From: Streptomyces camelliae
GTDB taxonomy: Bacteria > Actinomycetota > Actinomycetes > Streptomycetales > Streptomycetaceae
Direction: 5' to 3'
Assembly (NCBI RefSeq): GCF_027625935.1
Contig: NZ_CP115300.1
Coordinates: forward strand, 3,844,001-3,908,000
Length of the DNA stretch: 64,000 nucleotides
Position 1 is the stretch's first letter; each line of letters starts with the position of its first letter. Both the position numbers and the translations under genes were made by a program. The notes below the pieces were generated by a model. That model searched no databases and had not been told where the DNA came from. It saw nothing but the letters and a program-made list of their open reading frames with translations. Of this stretch, positions 46,209 to 58,287 are shown one piece after another.

Positions 46209-47858
46209 TCAGCGTACGAAGACTCCCGCCTGGCCGGCCAGGTTCAGGAAGTACTGCGGGGCCACGCCCAGCACCAGCGTCACCGCCACGCCCAGGCCGA
46301 TCGCCGCCGTGGTCAGCGGGGACGGTACGGCGACCGTCGGGCCCTCCGGCTTCGGTTCGCTGAAGAACATCAGGACGATCACGCGGATGTAGAAGAACGC
46401 GGCAATGGCCGAGGAGATCACACCGATGACGACCAGCGGGGCCGCGCCACCGGCCGCCGCCGCCTTGAACACGGCGAACTTCCCGGCGAAGCCGGAGGTC
46501 AGCGGGATCCCGGCGAAGGCCAGCAGGAAGACCGCGAAGACCGCCGCCACCAGCGGGGAGCGGCGGCCCAGGCCCGCCCACTTCGACAGATGCGTCGCCT
46601 CACCGCCCGCGTCGCGCACCAGCGTGACCACCGCGAAGGCGCCGATCGTCACGAAGGAGTAGGCCGCCAGGTAGAAGAGGACCGACGAGACACCGTCCTT
46701 CGACGTGGCGATGACACCCGCGAGGATGAACCCGGCGTGCGCGATCGACGAGTACGCCAGCAGTCGCTTGATGTCGGTCTGCGTGATCGCGACGATCGCA
46801 CCGCCCAGCATGGTGATGATCGCCACCGCCCACATCACCGGCCGCCAGTCCCAGCGCATGCCCGGCAGGACGACGTAGAGCAGGCGCAGCAGCGCGCCGA
46901 ACGCGGCCACCTTCGTCGCCGCGGCCATGAAGCCGGTCACGGGGGTGGGCGCGCCTTGGTAGACGTCGGGCGTCCACATGTGGAACGGCACCGCGCCCAC
47001 CTTGAACAGCAGGCCCATCACGATCATGGCCCCGCCGATCAGCAGGAGCGAGTCGTTGCCCATGGTGTTGGCGAGCGCCGGGTCGACGTTGGTGACCGTG
47101 CCGTCGACGACCTGCGCGATGCGCCCGTACGACACCGAGCCCGCGTAGCCGTACAGCAGGGCGATGCCGAACAGGGTGAACGCCGAGGCGAACGCGCCGA
47201 GCAGGAAGTACTTGACCGCGGCCTCCTGCGACATCAGCCGCTTGCGGCGGGCCAGCGCGCACAGCAGGTACAGCGGCAGGGAGAAGACCTCCAGGGCCAC
47301 GAACAGCGTCAGCAGGTCGTTGGCCGAGGGGAACACCAGCATGCCCGCGATCGCGAAGAGCAGCAGCGGGAAGACCTCTGTCGTGGTGAAACCCGCCTTC
47401 ACCGCCGCTTTCTCGCTGTCGCTGCCGGGCACCGACGCGGCCTGCGCCGCGAAGGAGTCGACGCGGTTGCCGTGCGCGGCCGGGTCCAGGCGCCGCTCGG
47501 CGAAAGTGAACAGGGCGACCAGGCCGGCCAGCAGGATCGTGCCCTGCAGGAACAGGGCCGGGCCGTCGACCGCGATCGCGCCCATCGCCGCGATGTGCGC
47601 CTTGGTGGTGCCGTAGCCGTCGGCTGCGAGCGCGACCACCGCGGCGAACGCGGCGCACAGGGCCACGACGGACACGAACACCTGCGCGTAGTAGCGGGAC
47701 TTGCGCGGGACGAACGCCTCGACCAGCACGCCGACCAGCGCGGCACCGACGACGATCAGCGTCGGCGACAATTGTCCGTATTCGATCTTCGGTGCCGGGA
47801 TCTTCGAGATCGGGTCGGCCGCGGTTGTCCACAGGCTGTGGACGGCTGTTGTGCTCAC
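46209..47858 (-). CDS. nuoN: NADH dehydrogenase I subunit N
   Basis: The 549-residue antiporter-like subunit (ND2 family) has KYFLLGAFASAFTLFGIALLYGYAGS, FKVGAVPFHMWTPDVYQGAPTPVTGFMAAATK and LLAYSSIAHAGFIL. The GTG at 47858 overlaps the nuoM stop in a GTGA. It is the last gene of the 14-gene operon and is followed by a large hairpin. It is longer than the nuo2 paralogue (505 residues). Confidence 0.95.
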   Translation of the reverse strand: MSTTAVHSLWTTAADPISKIPAPKIEYGQLSPTLIVVGAALVGVLVEAFVPRKSRYYAQVFVSVVALCAAFAAVVALAADGYGTTKAHIAAMGAIAVDGPALFLQGTILLAGLVALFTFAERRLDPAAHGNRVDSFAAQAASVPGSDSEKAAVKAGFTTTEVFPLLLFAIAGMLVFPSANDLLTLFVALEVFSLPLYLLCALARRKRLMSQEAAVKYFLLGAFASAFTLFGIALLYGYAGSVSYGRIAQVVDGTVTNVDPALANTMGNDSLLLIGGAMIVMGLLFKVGAVPFHMWTPDVYQGAPTPVTGFMAAATKVAAFGALLRLLYVVLPGMRWDWRPVMWAVAIITMLGGAIVAITQTDIKRLLAYSSIAHAGFILAGVIATSKDGVSSVLFYLAAYSFVTIGAFAVVTLVRDAGGEATHLSKWAGLGRRSPLVAAVFAVFLLAFAGIPLTSGFAGKFAVFKAAAAGGAAPLVVIGVISSAIAAFFYIRVIVLMFFSEPKPEGPTVAVPSPLTTAAIGLGVAVTLVLGVAPQYFLNLAGQAGVFVR

Positions 47859-49426
47859 TTGGCCGCCTCCACCGAGGGCTTGGGGTCGGTCTTGTGTACG
47901 TCGGACATGGTCTGTTTGACCGCCGGGTTGACGATGTCCGTGACGGGCTTCGGGTAGACGCCCAGGAAGATCAGCAGCACGATCAGCGGGGCGACCACCA
48001 CCAGCTCGCGCGCGCGGAGGTCGGGCATCGCCGAGACCTCTGGCTTCACCGGGCCCGTCATCGTCCGCTGGTACAGCACGAGGGTGTAGAGCGCGGCGAG
48101 GACGATGCCGAAGGTGGCGATGATGCCGATCGCCGGGTAGCGCGTGAACGTGCCGACCAGGACCAGGAACTCACTCACGAACGGCGCGAGGCCCGGCAGG
48201 GAGAGGGTGGCCAGGCCGCCGATCAGGAAGGTGCCGGCGAGCACCGGGGCGACCTTCTGCACACCGCCGTAGTCGGCGATGAGCCGCGAGCCGCGCCGGG
48301 AGATCAGGAAGCCGGCGACCAGCATCAGCGCGGCCGTGGAGATGCCGTGGTTGACCATGTAGAGCGTGGCGCCGGACTGGCCCTGGCTGGTCATCGCGAA
48401 GATGCCCATGATGATGAAGCCGAAGTGCGAGATCGACGCGTACGCCACCAGGCGCTTGATGTCCCGCTGGCCGACGGCGAGCAGTGCGCCGTAGACGATG
48501 CTGATGAGCGCCAGGACGAGGATCACCGGTGTCGCCCACTTGCTGGCCTCCGGGAAGAGCTGGAGGCAGAAGCGGAGCATCGCGAAGGTGCCCACCTTGT
48601 CGACGACCGCGGTGATCAGGACGGCGACCGGGGCGGTGGCCTCCTGCATGGCGTTGGGCAGCCAGGTGTGCAGCGGCCACAGCGGCGCCTTCACCGCGAA
48701 GGCGAAGAAGAAGCCGAGGAACAGCCAGCGTTCGGTGCTCGTCGCCATGTGCAGCGAGCCGTTCGCGCGCGCGTGCGCGATCTCCGCGAGGCTGAAGTTC
48801 CCGGCGACCACGTAGAGGCCGATCACCGCGGCCAGCATGATCAGACCGCCGACCAGGTTGTAGAGCAGGAACTTCACGGCCGCGTACGACCGTTGCGTCG
48901 AGGCGGCTTCCTCGCCCTGTGCGTGGGCCCGGTCCCCGAAGCCGCCGATGAGGAAGTACATCGGGATGAGCATGGCTTCGAAGAAGATGTAGAAGAGGAA
49001 GACGTCGGTGGCCTCGAAGGAGATGATCACCATCGCCTCGACGGCCAGGATCAGCGCGAAGAAGCCCTGAGTGGGCCGCCACCGCTTGCTCCCGGTCTCC
49101 AGTGGGTCGGCGTCGTGCCAGCCCGCGAGGACGATGAACGGGATCAGTACGGCGGTCAGCGCGATCAGCGCCACCGCGATGCCGTCCACGCCCAGCTCGT
49201 ACCGCACCCCGAAGTCCTTGATCCAGGCGTGGGATTCGGTGAGCTGGTAGCGGGCGCCGCCCGGGTCGAAGCGGACCAGGACGGTGATCGCCAGGGCGAG
49301 TGTGGCGAGCGAGACGACCAGCGCCAGCCACTTGGCGGCGGTGCGTCGCGCGGCCGGTACGGCGGCCGTGGCGACGGCCCCAACGGCCGGGAGCGCCGCT
49401 GTCGCTGTCAGCAGAGGAAAGGACAT
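47855..49426 (-). CDS. nuoM: NADH dehydrogenase I subunit M
   Basis: The 523-residue ND4-family proton-pumping subunit carries [20 protein letters not shown] (the conserved Glu), VKAPLWPLHTWLPNAMQEATAPVAVLITAVVDKVG and RLVAYASISHFGFI. ATG 49426 was chosen at the first helix; longer frames upstream read through nuoL in another frame. It lies 5 bases after the nuoL stop and its own stop overlaps nuoN. Confidence 0.95.
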   Translation of the reverse strand: MSFPLLTATAALPAVGAVATAAVPAARRTAAKWLALVVSLATLALAITVLVRFDPGGARYQLTESHAWIKDFGVRYELGVDGIAVALIALTAVLIPFIVLAGWHDADPLETGSKRWRPTQGFFALILAVEAMVIISFEATDVFLFYIFFEAMLIPMYFLIGGFGDRAHAQGEEAASTQRSYAAVKFLLYNLVGGLIMLAAVIGLYVVAGNFSLAEIAHARANGSLHMATSTERWLFLGFFFAFAVKAPLWPLHTWLPNAMQEATAPVAVLITAVVDKVGTFAMLRFCLQLFPEASKWATPVILVLALISIVYGALLAVGQRDIKRLVAYASISHFGFIIMGIFAMTSQGQSGATLYMVNHGISTAALMLVAGFLISRRGSRLIADYGGVQKVAPVLAGTFLIGGLATLSLPGLAPFVSEFLVLVGTFTRYPAIGIIATFGIVLAALYTLVLYQRTMTGPVKPEVSAMPDLRARELVVVAPLIVLLIFLGVYPKPVTDIVNPAVKQTMSDVHKTDPKPSVEAAK

Positions 49427-49431
49427 CGGTA

Positions 49432-51327
49432 TCAGACCGCCCTCATCAGCAGGGTCGCGGCGACCAGGAGTGCCGCACCGCCGAACATCGAGACCGCGTA
49501 GGAGCGGGCGAAGCCGTTCTGGAGCCGGCGCAGCCGCCCGGACAGGCCACCGAAGCCGGCCGCCGTGCCGTTGACGACGCCGTCGACCAGGGTGTGGTCG
49601 ACGTACACCAGGGAGCGCGTCAGGTGCTCGCCGCCACGGACCAGGACCACATGGTTGAAGTCGTCCTGGAGCAGGTCGCGGCGGGCCGCGCGGGTGAGCA
49701 GCGAGCCGCGCGGGGCGACGGCCGGGACGGGCCTGCGGCCGTACTGCGCCCAGGCGATGCCGACGCCGATGACCAGGCAGACCATGGTCGCCCCGGTGAC
49801 CGTCCAGGCGCTCACCGGGGAGTGTCCTTCGCTGTGCCCGGTGACCGGCTCCAGCCAGTGCAGGAAGCGGTCGCCGATGCTGAAGAAGGCGCCGCCGAAG
49901 ACGGAGCCGACCGCCAGCACGATCATCGGGATCGTCATGACCTTCGGGGACTCGTGCGGGTGCGGCTCGTTGCCGTTCTCGTCCGGCTGCCAGCGCTTCT
50001 CGCCGAAGAACGTCATCAGCATCACGCGCGTCATGTAGAAGGCGGTGATGGCCGCGCCCAGCAGAGCCGCGCCGCCGAGGATCCAGCCCTCGGTGCCGCC
50101 CTTCGCGAAGGCCGCCTCGATGATCTTGTCCTTGGAGAAGAAGCCGGACAGGCCGGGGAAGCCGATGATGGCGAGGTAGCCGAGGCCGAAGGTGACGAAG
50201 GTGACCGGCATGTACGTCCTGAGGCCGCCGTACCTGCGCATGTCGACCTCGTCGTTCATGCCGTGCATGACGGAACCGGCGCCGAGGAACAGTCCGGCCT
50301 TGAAGAAGCCGTGCGTCACCAGGTGCATGATCGCGAAGACGTAGCCGATGGGGCCGAGGCCCGCGGCGAGGATCATGTAGCCGATCTGCGACATGGTCGA
50401 GCCGGCCAGCGCCTTCTTGATGTCGTCCTTGGCGCAACCGACGATCGCACCGAACAGGAGCGTGACCGCGCCGACGACGGTGACCGCCAGCTGCGCGTCG
50501 GGCGCCGCGTTGAAGACGGCTCCGGAGCGGACGATCAGGTACACGCCCGCGGTCACCATCGTCGCCGCGTGGATCAGGGCCGAGACCGGGGTCGGGCCCT
50601 CCATGGCGTCCCCGAGCCAGGACTGCAGCGGCACCTGGGCCGACTTGCCGCAGGCGGCGAGCAGGAGCAGCAGCCCGATCGCGGTGAGCCTGCCTTGGGA
50701 GGCCTCGGTCGCATGGCCGAGGACCGGACCGAAGGCGAAGGTGCCGTACGTCGTGAACATCACCATGATGGCGATCGACATCCCCATGTCGCCGACCCGG
50801 TTGACCAGGAAGGCCTTCTTCGCGGCCGTCGCGGCGCTGGGCTTGTGCTGCCAGAAGCCGATCAGCAGGTACGAGGCGAGACCGACGCCCTCCCAGCCGA
50901 CGTACAGCAGCAGGTAGTTGTCGGCGAGGACGAGCAGCAGCATCGCCGCGAGGAACAGGTTCAGATAGCCGAAGAAGCGGCGGCGGCGCTCGTCGTGCTC
51001 CATGTACCCGACCGAGTACAGGTGGATCAGCGAGCCGACGCCCGTGATGAGCAGGACGAACGTCATCGACAGCTGGTCGAGGCGGAAGGTGACGTCCGCC
51101 TGGAAGCCGGCCACCGGGACCCAGCTGAACAGGTGCTTGATCAGGGTGCGGTGTTCGGCGTTCTTGCCGAGCAGGTCGGCGAAGAGGATCAGGCCGAACA
51201 CGAAGGAGGCGGCCGACAGGAGCGTGCCGACCCAGTGGCCGACGCGGTCCAGGCGCCGGCCGCCGGTCAGCAGGACGGCCGCTCCGAGCAGGGGCGCCGC
51301 GATGAGCAGCGCGATCAGGTTCTCCAC
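49432..51327 (-). CDS. nuoL: NADH dehydrogenase I subunit L
   Basis: The 631-residue ND5-family proton-pumping subunit has [71 protein letters not shown] and a long lateral C-terminal helix. GTG 51327 starts 15 bases after the nuoK stop. It is the most distal pump of the membrane arm. Confidence 0.95.
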   Translation of the reverse strand: MENLIALLIAAPLLGAAVLLTGGRRLDRVGHWVGTLLSAASFVFGLILFADLLGKNAEHRTLIKHLFSWVPVAGFQADVTFRLDQLSMTFVLLITGVGSLIHLYSVGYMEHDERRRRFFGYLNLFLAAMLLLVLADNYLLLYVGWEGVGLASYLLIGFWQHKPSAATAAKKAFLVNRVGDMGMSIAIMVMFTTYGTFAFGPVLGHATEASQGRLTAIGLLLLLAACGKSAQVPLQSWLGDAMEGPTPVSALIHAATMVTAGVYLIVRSGAVFNAAPDAQLAVTVVGAVTLLFGAIVGCAKDDIKKALAGSTMSQIGYMILAAGLGPIGYVFAIMHLVTHGFFKAGLFLGAGSVMHGMNDEVDMRRYGGLRTYMPVTFVTFGLGYLAIIGFPGLSGFFSKDKIIEAAFAKGGTEGWILGGAALLGAAITAFYMTRVMLMTFFGEKRWQPDENGNEPHPHESPKVMTIPMIVLAVGSVFGGAFFSIGDRFLHWLEPVTGHSEGHSPVSAWTVTGATMVCLVIGVGIAWAQYGRRPVPAVAPRGSLLTRAARRDLLQDDFNHVVLVRGGEHLTRSLVYVDHTLVDGVVNGTAAGFGGLSGRLRRLQNGFARSYAVSMFGGAALLVAATLLMRAV

Positions 51328-51342
51328 GATTCTTCCGACCCC

Positions 51343-51642
51343 TTACAGCTTCATCAGGCTGGCGTCGTCGACCGAGGCCGAGTGGCGGGTACGGAACAGC
51401 GACACGATGATCGCGAGGCCCACCACGACCTCCGCGGCGGCGACGACCATCGTGAAGAAGGCGATGATCTGGCCGTCGAGGTTGCCGTGCATCCGGGAGA
51501 AGGTGACGAACGCGAGGTTGCAGGCGTTGAGCATCAGCTCGATGCACATGAAGACCACGATGGCGTTGCGCCGGATCAGAACGCCGGTCGCACCGATCGT
51601 GAACAACAGGGCCGAGAGATAGAGGTAGTTGACCGGGTTCAC
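51343..51642 (-). CDS. nuoK: NADH dehydrogenase I subunit K
   Basis: The 99-residue ND4L subunit has three helices and the proton-path glutamates in [15 protein letters not shown] and [15 protein letters not shown]. The length is standard, unlike NuoK2, which has an added tail. The GTG at 51642 overlaps the nuoJ stop. Confidence 0.95.
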   Translation of the reverse strand: MNPVNYLYLSALLFTIGATGVLIRRNAIVVFMCIELMLNACNLAFVTFSRMHGNLDGQIIAFFTMVVAAAEVVVGLAIIVSLFRTRHSASVDDASLMKL

Positions 51643-52481
51643 TTCGACGCCTCCTCGGACCGCTTGAACGTCGCCGGTTCGATCGCCGTGCGCTCCAGGC
51701 GCTCCTCCGCGCGCTGCTCCAGCGCCCGCAGGTCGCTGAGCGCCTCCGCCGAGACGTCACGGATCTGGCCGCGCTCGCGCAGCGTCTTGTTGACGGTCAG
51801 CTCGGACGGCGTGCCGTCGGGCAGCAGACCGGCGATGTCCACGGCGTTGTGCCGGGCGTAGACACCGGGGGCGGGCAGCGGCGGGACGTGCTTGCCCTCG
51901 CGGACGCGCTGTTCGGACAGCTCGCGCTGGGTCTTGGCGCGCTCGGTGCGCTCCCGGTGCGTGAGCACCATGGCGCCGACGGCGGCCGTGATCAGCAGGG
52001 CGCCGGTGATTTCGAAGGCGAAGACGTACTTGGTGAAGATGAGGGAGGCGAGGCCCTCCACATTGCCGTGCGCGTTCGCCTGGCCGGTGCCGTCGAACTC
52101 CTTCAGGGAGGCGTTGCCGATGCCGGCGAACAGCAGGACGCCGAAGCCGACCCCGCAGAGAAGGGCCAGCCAGCGCTGGCCCTTGATGGTCTCCCGCAGC
52201 GAGTCCGCGGCCGTCACGCCGACGAGCATCACCACGAACAGGAACAGCATCATGATCGCGCCCGTGTATACGACGATCTGCACGATGCCCAGGAAGTAGG
52301 CGCCGTTGGCGAGGTAGAACACCGCCAGGACGATCATGGTCCCGGCGAGGCTCAGCGCGCTGTGCACGGCCTTCTTCATGAAGACGGTACCCAGGGCGCC
52401 GATCACCGCGACCGTCCCGAGCACCCAGAACTGGAAGGCCTCACCGGTGGAGGTGGTGTAGGCGGCGAGCTGCGGGCTCAT
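51639..52481 (-). CDS. nuoJ: NADH dehydrogenase I subunit J
   Basis: The 280-residue ND6 subunit has five helices, including the pi-bulge helix [23 protein letters not shown] charged cytoplasmic tail of about 110 residues follows ([18 protein letters not shown] and onward), long for the family. ATG 52481 overlaps the nuoI stop by 4 bases. Confidence 0.94.
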   Translation of the reverse strand: MSPQLAAYTTSTGEAFQFWVLGTVAVIGALGTVFMKKAVHSALSLAGTMIVLAVFYLANGAYFLGIVQIVVYTGAIMMLFLFVVMLVGVTAADSLRETIKGQRWLALLCGVGFGVLLFAGIGNASLKEFDGTGQANAHGNVEGLASLIFTKYVFAFEITGALLITAAVGAMVLTHRERTERAKTQRELSEQRVREGKHVPPLPAPGVYARHNAVDIAGLLPDGTPSELTVNKTLRERGQIRDVSAEALSDLRALEQRAEERLERTAIEPATFKRSEEASK

Positions 52482-53086
52482 GCTTCCACCTCCTGCTCCT
52501 GGTCCTCGGTGGTCTCGCCCTTGGAGACGGCGACCTGCCGTACCGTGCCGGGCGCGGCCTGGGTCACCAGGCCCCGGTAGTAGTCCTGTTCGTCCGTCCC
52601 CGGGAAGATCGCGTGGGGCGTGTCGACCATGCCCTCTTCGAGCCCGGCGAGGAGCTGTTCCTTGGTGTAGATGAGGTTGGCGCGGCTGGAGTCGGCCAGT
52701 TCGAACTCGTTGGTCATCGTCAGCGCGCGCGTGGGGCACGCCTCGATGCACAGGCCGCACAGAATGCAGCGGGCGTAGTTGATCTGGTAGACGCGGCCGT
52801 AGCGCTCGCCCGGCGAGTAGCGCTCCTCGTCGGTGTTGTCGGCGCCCTCCACGTAGATGGCGTCGGCGGGGCAGGCCCAGGCGCACAGCTCGCAGCCGAC
52901 GCACTTCTCCAGGCCGTCCGGATGGCGGTTGAGCTGGTGCCGTCCGTGGAACCGCGGGGCCGTGGTCTTCTTCTGCTCCGGGTACTGCTCGGTCAGCCGC
53001 TTCTTGAACATGGCCTTGAAGGTCACGCCGAAGCCGGCCACGGGGTTCAGGAAACCGGGCTTGGTCTCCTTGGGCTCCTCAGCCAT
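52478..53086 (-). CDS. nuoI: NADH dehydrogenase I subunit I
   Basis: The 202-residue subunit holds two [4Fe-4S] clusters: Cys62/65/68/72 ([12 protein letters not shown]) and Cys107/110/113/117 ([12 protein letters not shown]). The N-terminal amphipathic helix and Glu-rich tail are typical for Streptomyces. ATG 53086 is set by AAAGGAGG 7 bases upstream and overlaps the nuoH end by 8 bases. Confidence 0.95.
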   Translation of the reverse strand: MAEEPKETKPGFLNPVAGFGVTFKAMFKKRLTEQYPEQKKTTAPRFHGRHQLNRHPDGLEKCVGCELCAWACPADAIYVEGADNTDEERYSPGERYGRVYQINYARCILCGLCIEACPTRALTMTNEFELADSSRANLIYTKEQLLAGLEEGMVDTPHAIFPGTDEQDYYRGLVTQAAPGTVRQVAVSKGETTEDQEQEVEA

Positions 53087-54443
53087 CGGACGCCTCCTTT
53101 CCATCCGAAGTTCCGTCACTGACAGTGTCCGACCCACCACTGACAATCAGCTCGCGCTCGCGGCGGGGGCGGCGCCTCGGCACCGGCGGCAGCTCCTGTC
53201 CGGGCAGCGGCGGGACCGGGAATCCGCCCGCCATCGGGTCGAATCCGGCCTCCTGCACGCCGGGCTCCTCGGTCGTCTTCGCCTTCTCGCGGAACATGTC
53301 GGCGACGAAGGAGAGCAGCAGCAGGGCGAGGACACCACCACCGACATAGAGGGCGATGTCGGCGAAGTCGTAGTGCTCGTTGCGCAGGGCACGTACGGTC
53401 GCCACCAGCATCAGCCAGGTCACCGAGACCGGGATGAGGACCTTCCAGCCGAGCTTCATCAGCTGGTCGTAGCGCACGCGCGGGAGAGTGCCGCGCAGCC
53501 AGATGAAGAAGAACAGCAGCAGCTGGACCTTGATCACGAACCAGAGCAGTGGCCACCAGCCGTGGTTGGCGCCCTCCCAGAAGGCGCTGATCGGCCAGGG
53601 AGCGCGCCAGCCGCCGAGGAACAGGGTGGTGGAGACGGCCGAGACCGTCACCATGTTGACGTACTCGGCGAGCATGAACATCGCGAACTTGATGGACGAG
53701 TACTCGGTGTTGAAGCCGCCGACCAGGTCGCCCTCGGACTCCGGCATGTCGAAGGGGGCGCGGTTGGTCTCGCCGACCATCGTGACGATGTAGAGGATGA
53801 AGGAGACCGGCAGCAGCAGGATGTACCAGCGGTCGTGCTGCTGCTGCACGATCGTGGACGTCGACATCGACCCCGAGTAGAGGAACACGGAGGCGAACGC
53901 GGCGCCCATGGCGATCTCGTAGGAGATCATCTGCGCGCAGGAGCGCAGGCCGCCGAGGAGCGGGTAGGTGGATCCGGAGCTCCAGCCCGCGAGGACGATG
54001 CCGTAGATGCCCACCGAGGCGACCGCGAGGATGTAGAGCATCGCGATCGGCAGGTCGGTGAGCTGCATCGTGGTGCGGTGGCCGAAGATCGAGATCTCGT
54101 TGCCGGCCGGGCCGAAGGGGATCACCGCGATCGCCATGAAGGCCGGGATGGCCGCGACGATCGGCGCGAGGATGTAGACCACCTTGTCCGCGCGCTTGAC
54201 GATGACGTCTTCCTTGAGCATCAGTTTCACGCCGTCGGCGAGCGACTGGAGCATGCCCCAGGGGCCGTGCCGGTTGGGGCCGATGCGCAGCTGCATCCAG
54301 GCGACGACCTTGCGCTCCCAGACGATGGAGAACAGCACGGTCACCATCAGGAAGGCAAAGCAGAAGACGGCCTTGATGACGACCAGCCACCAGGGGTCGC
54401 GGCCGAACATCGAGAGGTCTTCAGCGGCGAGGTACGGGCTCAT
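53079..54443 (-). CDS. nuoH: NADH dehydrogenase I subunit H
   Basis: The 454-residue ND1 subunit has [58 protein letters not shown] and [23 protein letters not shown]. It has a long hydrophilic C terminus (about 360-454, with [17 protein letters not shown]). It lines the quinone tunnel. ATG 54443 overlaps the nuoG stop (ATGA). Confidence 0.95.
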   Translation of the reverse strand: MSPYLAAEDLSMFGRDPWWLVVIKAVFCFAFLMVTVLFSIVWERKVVAWMQLRIGPNRHGPWGMLQSLADGVKLMLKEDVIVKRADKVVYILAPIVAAIPAFMAIAVIPFGPAGNEISIFGHRTTMQLTDLPIAMLYILAVASVGIYGIVLAGWSSGSTYPLLGGLRSCAQMISYEIAMGAAFASVFLYSGSMSTSTIVQQQHDRWYILLLPVSFILYIVTMVGETNRAPFDMPESEGDLVGGFNTEYSSIKFAMFMLAEYVNMVTVSAVSTTLFLGGWRAPWPISAFWEGANHGWWPLLWFVIKVQLLLFFFIWLRGTLPRVRYDQLMKLGWKVLIPVSVTWLMLVATVRALRNEHYDFADIALYVGGGVLALLLLSFVADMFREKAKTTEEPGVQEAGFDPMAGGFPVPPLPGQELPPVPRRRPRRERELIVSGGSDTVSDGTSDGKEASDG

Positions 54444-56944
54444 GCCTCCACCTCCTTGGGGGCCTCTTCGGCGACTGCCGCCGGGCCGATGCGGACGAGG
54501 GAGCCGGGCTGTGCCCCGGTGTCGGAGGCGACGCCGGTGCCGACGGAGTTCAGCGGGAGCCAGACCACCCGGTCGGGCATCTCGGTGATCCGGAGCGGGA
54601 GTTCGACGGTTCCGGCGGAGCCGGTGACGGCGAGGAGGTCGCCGTCCTGCACGCCCGCCTCGGCGGCCGTCGCCGCGGACACGCGCGCGTGTGCGGCGTG
54701 CCGGGTGCCGGCGAGCGCCTCGTCTCCCTCCTGGAGGACGCCTTGGTCGAGCAGCAGCCGGTGCCCGGCGAGCACGGCCTCACCGGCGGCCGGACGCGGC
54801 AGCACACCCGCGGACTCCTGGGGCTCGGCGGCGCGCGGGCCGTCCCAGGAGCCGAGCCGGTCGATCTCCGCGCGCGTGGTACGCAGATCCGGCAGGCCCA
54901 GATGGACGTCCATGGCGTCGGCGAGCATGTGCAGCACGCGCGCGTCGGTCGGGGCGAGGCGGCGGGTCATCTGGTCGGGCTTGAGCGCGGCGTCGAAGAA
55001 CCGCACCCTGCCCTCCCAGTTGAGGAAGGTGCCCGCCTTCTCGGCGACCGCGGCGACCGGCAGGACGACGTCGGCGCGCTCGGTGACCTCGCTGGGCCGC
55101 AGCTCCAGCGACACCAGGAAACCGACGCTGTCCAGTGCCTCACGCGCGCGTGCCGGGTCGGGCAGGTCGGCGACCTCGACGCCCGCGACCACGAGGGCCG
55201 ACAGTTCGCCGGTGGCGGCGGCTTCGACGATGTGGTGGGTGTCGCGGCCGTAGCGCAGCGGGAGTTCGGCGAGCCCCCAGGCGGCGGCGACCTCCTCCCG
55301 CGCGCGCGGGTCGGTCGCCGGACGGCCGCCCGGCAGCAGCGACGGCAGCGCGCCCGCCTCGACGGCGCCGCGCTCTCCGGCCCGGCGCGGGATCCACACC
55401 AGCCGGGCGCCGGTGGCAGTGGCCGCCCGTACGGCGGCGGTGAGGCCGCCCGCGACCGAGGCGAGCCGCTCACCGACGACGATCACCGCGCCCTCACCGC
55501 GCAGCGCCTCCGCGGCCCTGGTGCCGGGTTCCTCCAGGCCGACACCGCTCGCGAGGGCGTCCAGCCACTCGGGCTCGGTGCCGGGCGCGGCCGGCAGCAG
55601 CGTGCCGCCCGCCTTCTCCAGCCCGCGCGTGGCGTGCGTGGCCAGCGAGAACACCTGCTGCTTGCGCCCCCGCCAGGCCTTGCGCAGCCGCAGGAAGACG
55701 CCGGGCGCCTCCTCCTCCGACTCGAAGCCGACCAGCAGGACGGCGGGCGCCTTCTCCAGTGAGGTGTACGTGACGCCCGTACCGTCGAGGTCACGGCCGC
55801 GGCCGGCCACCTGGGAGGCCAGGAAGTCCGATTCCTCGCCGCTGTGCACGCGCGCGCGGAAGTCGATGTCGTTGGTGTCGAGCGCCACGCGCGCGAACTT
55901 GCTGTAGGCGTAGGCGTCCTCGACGGTCAGCCGGCCGCCGGTGAGAACGCCGGCCCGGGAGCGGGCGGCGCTCAGCCCGCGCGCGGCCGCGTCCAGCGCC
56001 TCCGGCCAGGAGGCGGGCTCCAGGACGCCGTCGGCGCCCCGGACCAGCGGGGTGTCGAGGCGGTCCTTGGCCTGCGCGTACCGGAATGCGAAGCGTCCCT
56101 TGTCGCAGATCCACTCCTCGTTGACCTCGGGGTCGTTCTCGGCGAGCCGCCGCATGACCTTGCCGCGCCGGTGGTCGGTGCGGGTGGCGCAGCCGCCGGA
56201 GCAGTGCTCGCACACGGAGGGCGAGGAGATGAGGTCGAAGGGGCGCGAGCGGAACCGGTAGGCCGCCGAGGTCAGGGCGCCGACCGGGCAGATCTGGATG
56301 GTGTTGCCGGAGAAGTACGACTCGAACGGGTCACCTTCGCCGGTGCCGACCTGCTGGAGTGCGCCCCGCTCCAGCAGCTCGATCATCGGGTCGCCGGCGA
56401 TCTGGTTGGAGAACCGGGTGCAGCGCGCGCACAGCACGCACCGTTCGCGGTCGAGCAGCACCTGGCTGGAGATCGCCACGGGCTTTTCGTAGGTCCGCTT
56501 CTTTCCGTCGAAGCGGGACTCGGCGGTGCCGTGCGACATGGACTGGTTCTGCAGCGGGCACTCGCCGCCCTTGTCGCAGACCGGGCAGTCCAGCGGGTGG
56601 TTGATGAGCAGCAGCTCCATCACACCCTTCTGGGCCTTCTCGGCGACCGGCGAGGTCAGCTGGGTCTTCACCACCATGCCGTCGGTGCAGGTGATGGTGC
56701 AGGACGCCACCGGTTTGCGCTGGCCCTCGATCTCGACGATGCACTGCCGGCAGGCACCGGCGGGGGCGAGGAGGGGGTGGTCGCAGAACCGCGGGATCTC
56801 GATGCCGAGCTGCTCGGCGGCGCGGATGACCAGGGTGCCCTTGGGCACGCTGATCTCGATGCCGTCGATCGTCAGCGTGACGAGGTCCTCCGGCGGGACC
56901 GCCGCCTCTCCCCCGGCGCCGGGGGCGTTGGTGGTCACGGTCAT
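54440..56944 (-). CDS. nuoG: NADH dehydrogenase I subunit G
   Basis: The 834-residue subunit has an N-terminal [2Fe-2S] domain ([22 protein letters not shown]), a His/Cys [4Fe-4S] motif ([17 protein letters not shown]), a further [10 protein letters not shown] site and a C-terminal molybdopterin-oxidoreductase-like domain that is not catalytic. It forms part of the NADH-input arm with NuoE and NuoF. The protein ends in an aspartate-decarboxylase-like domain ([20 protein letters not shown]). ATG 56944 overlaps the nuoF stop. Confidence 0.95.
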   Translation of the reverse strand: MTVTTNAPGAGGEAAVPPEDLVTLTIDGIEISVPKGTLVIRAAEQLGIEIPRFCDHPLLAPAGACRQCIVEIEGQRKPVASCTITCTDGMVVKTQLTSPVAEKAQKGVMELLLINHPLDCPVCDKGGECPLQNQSMSHGTAESRFDGKKRTYEKPVAISSQVLLDRERCVLCARCTRFSNQIAGDPMIELLERGALQQVGTGEGDPFESYFSGNTIQICPVGALTSAAYRFRSRPFDLISSPSVCEHCSGGCATRTDHRRGKVMRRLAENDPEVNEEWICDKGRFAFRYAQAKDRLDTPLVRGADGVLEPASWPEALDAAARGLSAARSRAGVLTGGRLTVEDAYAYSKFARVALDTNDIDFRARVHSGEESDFLASQVAGRGRDLDGTGVTYTSLEKAPAVLLVGFESEEEAPGVFLRLRKAWRGRKQQVFSLATHATRGLEKAGGTLLPAAPGTEPEWLDALASGVGLEEPGTRAAEALRGEGAVIVVGERLASVAGGLTAAVRAATATGARLVWIPRRAGERGAVEAGALPSLLPGGRPATDPRAREEVAAAWGLAELPLRYGRDTHHIVEAAATGELSALVVAGVEVADLPDPARAREALDSVGFLVSLELRPSEVTERADVVLPVAAVAEKAGTFLNWEGRVRFFDAALKPDQMTRRLAPTDARVLHMLADAMDVHLGLPDLRTTRAEIDRLGSWDGPRAAEPQESAGVLPRPAAGEAVLAGHRLLLDQGVLQEGDEALAGTRHAAHARVSAATAAEAGVQDGDLLAVTGSAGTVELPLRITEMPDRVVWLPLNSVGTGVASDTGAQPGSLVRIGPAAVAEEAPKEVEA

Positions 56945-58287
56945 GCGTTCACCTCCGGGCGGTCCGCCCAGGCCGTCGACTTGGCCGGGTCGAAGGGGCA
57001 GCCCCGGCCCGTGATGTGCTGCTCGTACTCCTCGCGGAAGTACTTCAGCGAGGAGAAGATCGGGGAGGCGGCGCCGTCGCCGAGGGCACAGAACGACTTG
57101 CCGTTGATGTTGTCGGCGATGTCGGCGAGCTTGTCGAGGTCGGACATGGTGCCCTTGCCGGCCTCGATGTCCCGCAGCAACTGCACCAGCCAGTACGTCC
57201 CTTCACGGCAGGGCGTGCACTTGCCGCAGGACTCGTGGGCGTAGAACTCGGTCCAGCGGGTCACCGCCCGCACCACGCACGTCGTCTCGTCGAAGCACTG
57301 CAGGGCCTTGGTGCCGAGCATGGAACCGGCGGCGCCCACTCCTTCGTAATCAAGAGGGACGTCGAGGTGCTCGTCGGTGAACATCGGCGTCGAGGAGCCG
57401 CCAGGCGTCCAGAACTTGAGGCGGTGGCCGGGGCGCATGCCGCCGCTCATGTCGAGGAGCTGGCGGAGCGTGATGCCGAGCGGTGCCTCGTACTGGCCGG
57501 GGCTGGCGACATGGCCGCTGAGCGAGAAGAGCGTGAAGCCCGGGGACTTCTCGCTGCCCATCGACCTGAACCATTCTTTCCCGTTTTTCAGGATGGCGGG
57601 AACCGACGCGATCGACTCGACGTTGTTCACAACAGTCGGGCAGGCATAGAGCCCTTCGACAGCAGGGAAAGGGGGACGCAGCCGCGGTTGACCACGGCGG
57701 CCTTCGAGCGAGTCGAGCAGTGCGGTCTCCTCACCGCAGATGTACGCGCCGGCGCCCGCGTGCACGGTGAGTTCCAGGTCGAGCCCGCTGCCCAGGATGT
57801 TCTCGCCGAGGTAGCCCGCCGCGTAGGCCTCGCGCACGGCCTCGTGCAACCGCCGCAGAACGGGAACGACTTCACCACGCAGATAGATGAAGGCATGCGA
57901 CGACCTGATGGCATAACACGCGATCACCATGCCCTCGATGAGGCTATGCGGGTTCGCGAAGAGGAGCGGGATGTCCTTGCAGGTCCCGGGCTCCGATTCG
58001 TCGGCGTTGACAACTAGATAGTGCGGTTTTCCATCACCCTGCGGAATGAACTGCCACTTCATTCCGGTCGGGAATCCCGCGCCGCCTCGGCCGCGCAGCC
58101 CGGAGTCCTTGACGTACGCGATCAGGTCGTCCGGTGACATGGCGAGCGCCTTGCGCAGCCCCTCGTACCCCTCGTGCCTCCGGTAGACGTCCAGCGTCCA
58201 GGACCGGTCCTCGTCCCAGAAGGCCGACAGCACGGGTGCGAGCAGCTTTTCGGGGCTGGTGTCCTTGAGTTCGGCTGCCACGGTCAT
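56941..58287 (-). CDS. nuoF: NADH dehydrogenase I subunit F
   Basis: The 448-residue subunit binds NADH and [19 protein letters not shown] and [43 protein letters not shown] and the [4Fe-4S] ligands in [16 protein letters not shown] chose ATG 58287; the GTG just upstream (58290) overlaps the nuoE stop and is possible. GGAGGGGG lies 4-7 bases upstream. Confidence 0.95.
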   Translation of the reverse strand: MTVAAELKDTSPEKLLAPVLSAFWDEDRSWTLDVYRRHEGYEGLRKALAMSPDDLIAYVKDSGLRGRGGAGFPTGMKWQFIPQGDGKPHYLVVNADESEPGTCKDIPLLFANPHSLIEGMVIACYAIRSSHAFIYLRGEVVPVLRRLHEAVREAYAAGYLGENILGSGLDLELTVHAGAGAYICGEETALLDSLEGRRGQPRLRPPFPAVEGLYACPTVVNNVESIASVPAILKNGKEWFRSMGSEKSPGFTLFSLSGHVASPGQYEAPLGITLRQLLDMSGGMRPGHRLKFWTPGGSSTPMFTDEHLDVPLDYEGVGAAGSMLGTKALQCFDETTCVVRAVTRWTEFYAHESCGKCTPCREGTYWLVQLLRDIEAGKGTMSDLDKLADIADNINGKSFCALGDGAASPIFSSLKYFREEYEQHITGRGCPFDPAKSTAWADRPEVNA